The notes under the pieces are model-generated. The model had not been told where the DNA came from, searched no databases, and worked only from the letters and a program-made list of their open reading frames with translations. Position numbers and translations under genes: made by a program. Positions 63,877-64,000 of a stretch of DNA of 64,000 nt are shown here, in pieces. The stretch's first letter is position 1. Every line of letters starts with the position of its first letter. Source of the stretch: Pelagimonas sp. (GTDB lineage Bacteria > Pseudomonadota > Alphaproteobacteria > Rhodobacterales > Rhodobacteraceae); the NCBI GenBank assembly GCA_025210265.1, contig JAOASD010000004.1:426115-490114 (forward strand), given 5' to 3'.

Positions 63877-64000
63877 GCTTCTTCTCTTTGAAAATACTCC
63901 CGAGGGATGCGGGGGGCAGCGCCCCCTGCGGGGAGTACAGGTGCAGGGCAGACAGCCCCGCGGGGAGTGGGGGTGCGGGGGCGCAGCCCCCGCCGGTCGG
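63877..64000 (+). repeat. Dispersed intergenic element and G/C-rich hairpins at window end
   Basis: GCTTCTTCTCTTTGAAAATA followed by CTCCCGAGGG and GGGGGGCAGCGCCCCCTGC is a clear copy upstream of ilvH. It continues into further G/C palindromes (GCGGGGGCGCAGCCCCCGC near 63977-63995). The window ends inside this tract. Confidence 0.6.

Overview
The window is a high-GC chromosomal segment of an alphaproteobacterium, most likely a marine member of the Rhodobacteraceae/Roseobacter group. The support is: a C4-pathway 5-aminolevulinate synthase (hemA) behind an FNR-type box, the alphaproteobacterial F1-ATPase inhibitor zeta subunit, a MocR/DUF1127 divergent pair, a two-gene purS/purQ arrangement, a ZapA gene with a coiled-coil partner upstream, and RTX-type secreted proteins. 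The genus cannot be fixed from the sequence alone. Almost all of it is ordinary chromosome. No tRNA, rRNA, CRISPR, insertion sequence or prophage was found.

Layout. 1-7 kb: tRNA-modifying genes (gluQ, a methyltransferase, trmFO), a low-GC pair of unknown small genes (3.2-4.0 kb), a crotonase with altered catalytic residues, a thioesterase, and the spermidine genes speD-speE. 7-11 kb: a DUF1127 protein divergent from a MocR regulator, a GNAT, and rplM-rpsI. 10.8-13.3 kb: a lower-GC islet of two glycosyltransferases and a sulfotransferase. 13.3-22.8 kb, mostly minus strand: TetR, PPK2, MetA (predicted acetyl-CoA type), a P-loop protein, two EamA transporters, a FadL-type porin, an MprF-like protein and the ATPase zeta subunit. 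23-28 kb: purC, purS, purQ running directly into a DctB/DctD-type two-component system whose regulator lacks the sigma-54 contact loop. 28-37.5 kb: gap, a DUF808 protein, a low-GC secreted protein, tkt, a coiled-coil gene with zapA, and a group linked to Fe-S metabolism (bolA, small membrane protein, grxD, sufE).

37.7-53 kb: M20 peptidase, hemA, a RodZ-like protein with two C-terminal domains, ispG, two periplasmic thiol-redox proteins, an M48 metalloprotease, an aminotransferase, and a cell-wall/translation run (N-acetylmuramoyl-L-alanine amidase, PBP1A, RF2). 53.2-59.1 kb: three tandem paralogous RTX-like proteins of 654, 548 and 662 residues, each with a long N-terminal part of about 20-residue solenoid-like repeats and a C-terminal Ca-binding RTX block. 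They look like type I secretion substrates and are the most unusual feature here; no exporter lies nearby. 59.3-64 kb: DUF2189 membrane protein, a Rieske oxygenase with a 70-residue companion and an XRE regulator, a possible cold-shock-fold protein, and ilvH.

A dispersed intergenic element (core TTCTTCTTGG..AAATAC followed by a G/C-rich hairpin) recurs at gene ends through the window and behaves like a REP-type repeat. Where an upstream in-frame extension existed, starts were chosen by ribosome binding site and family length.
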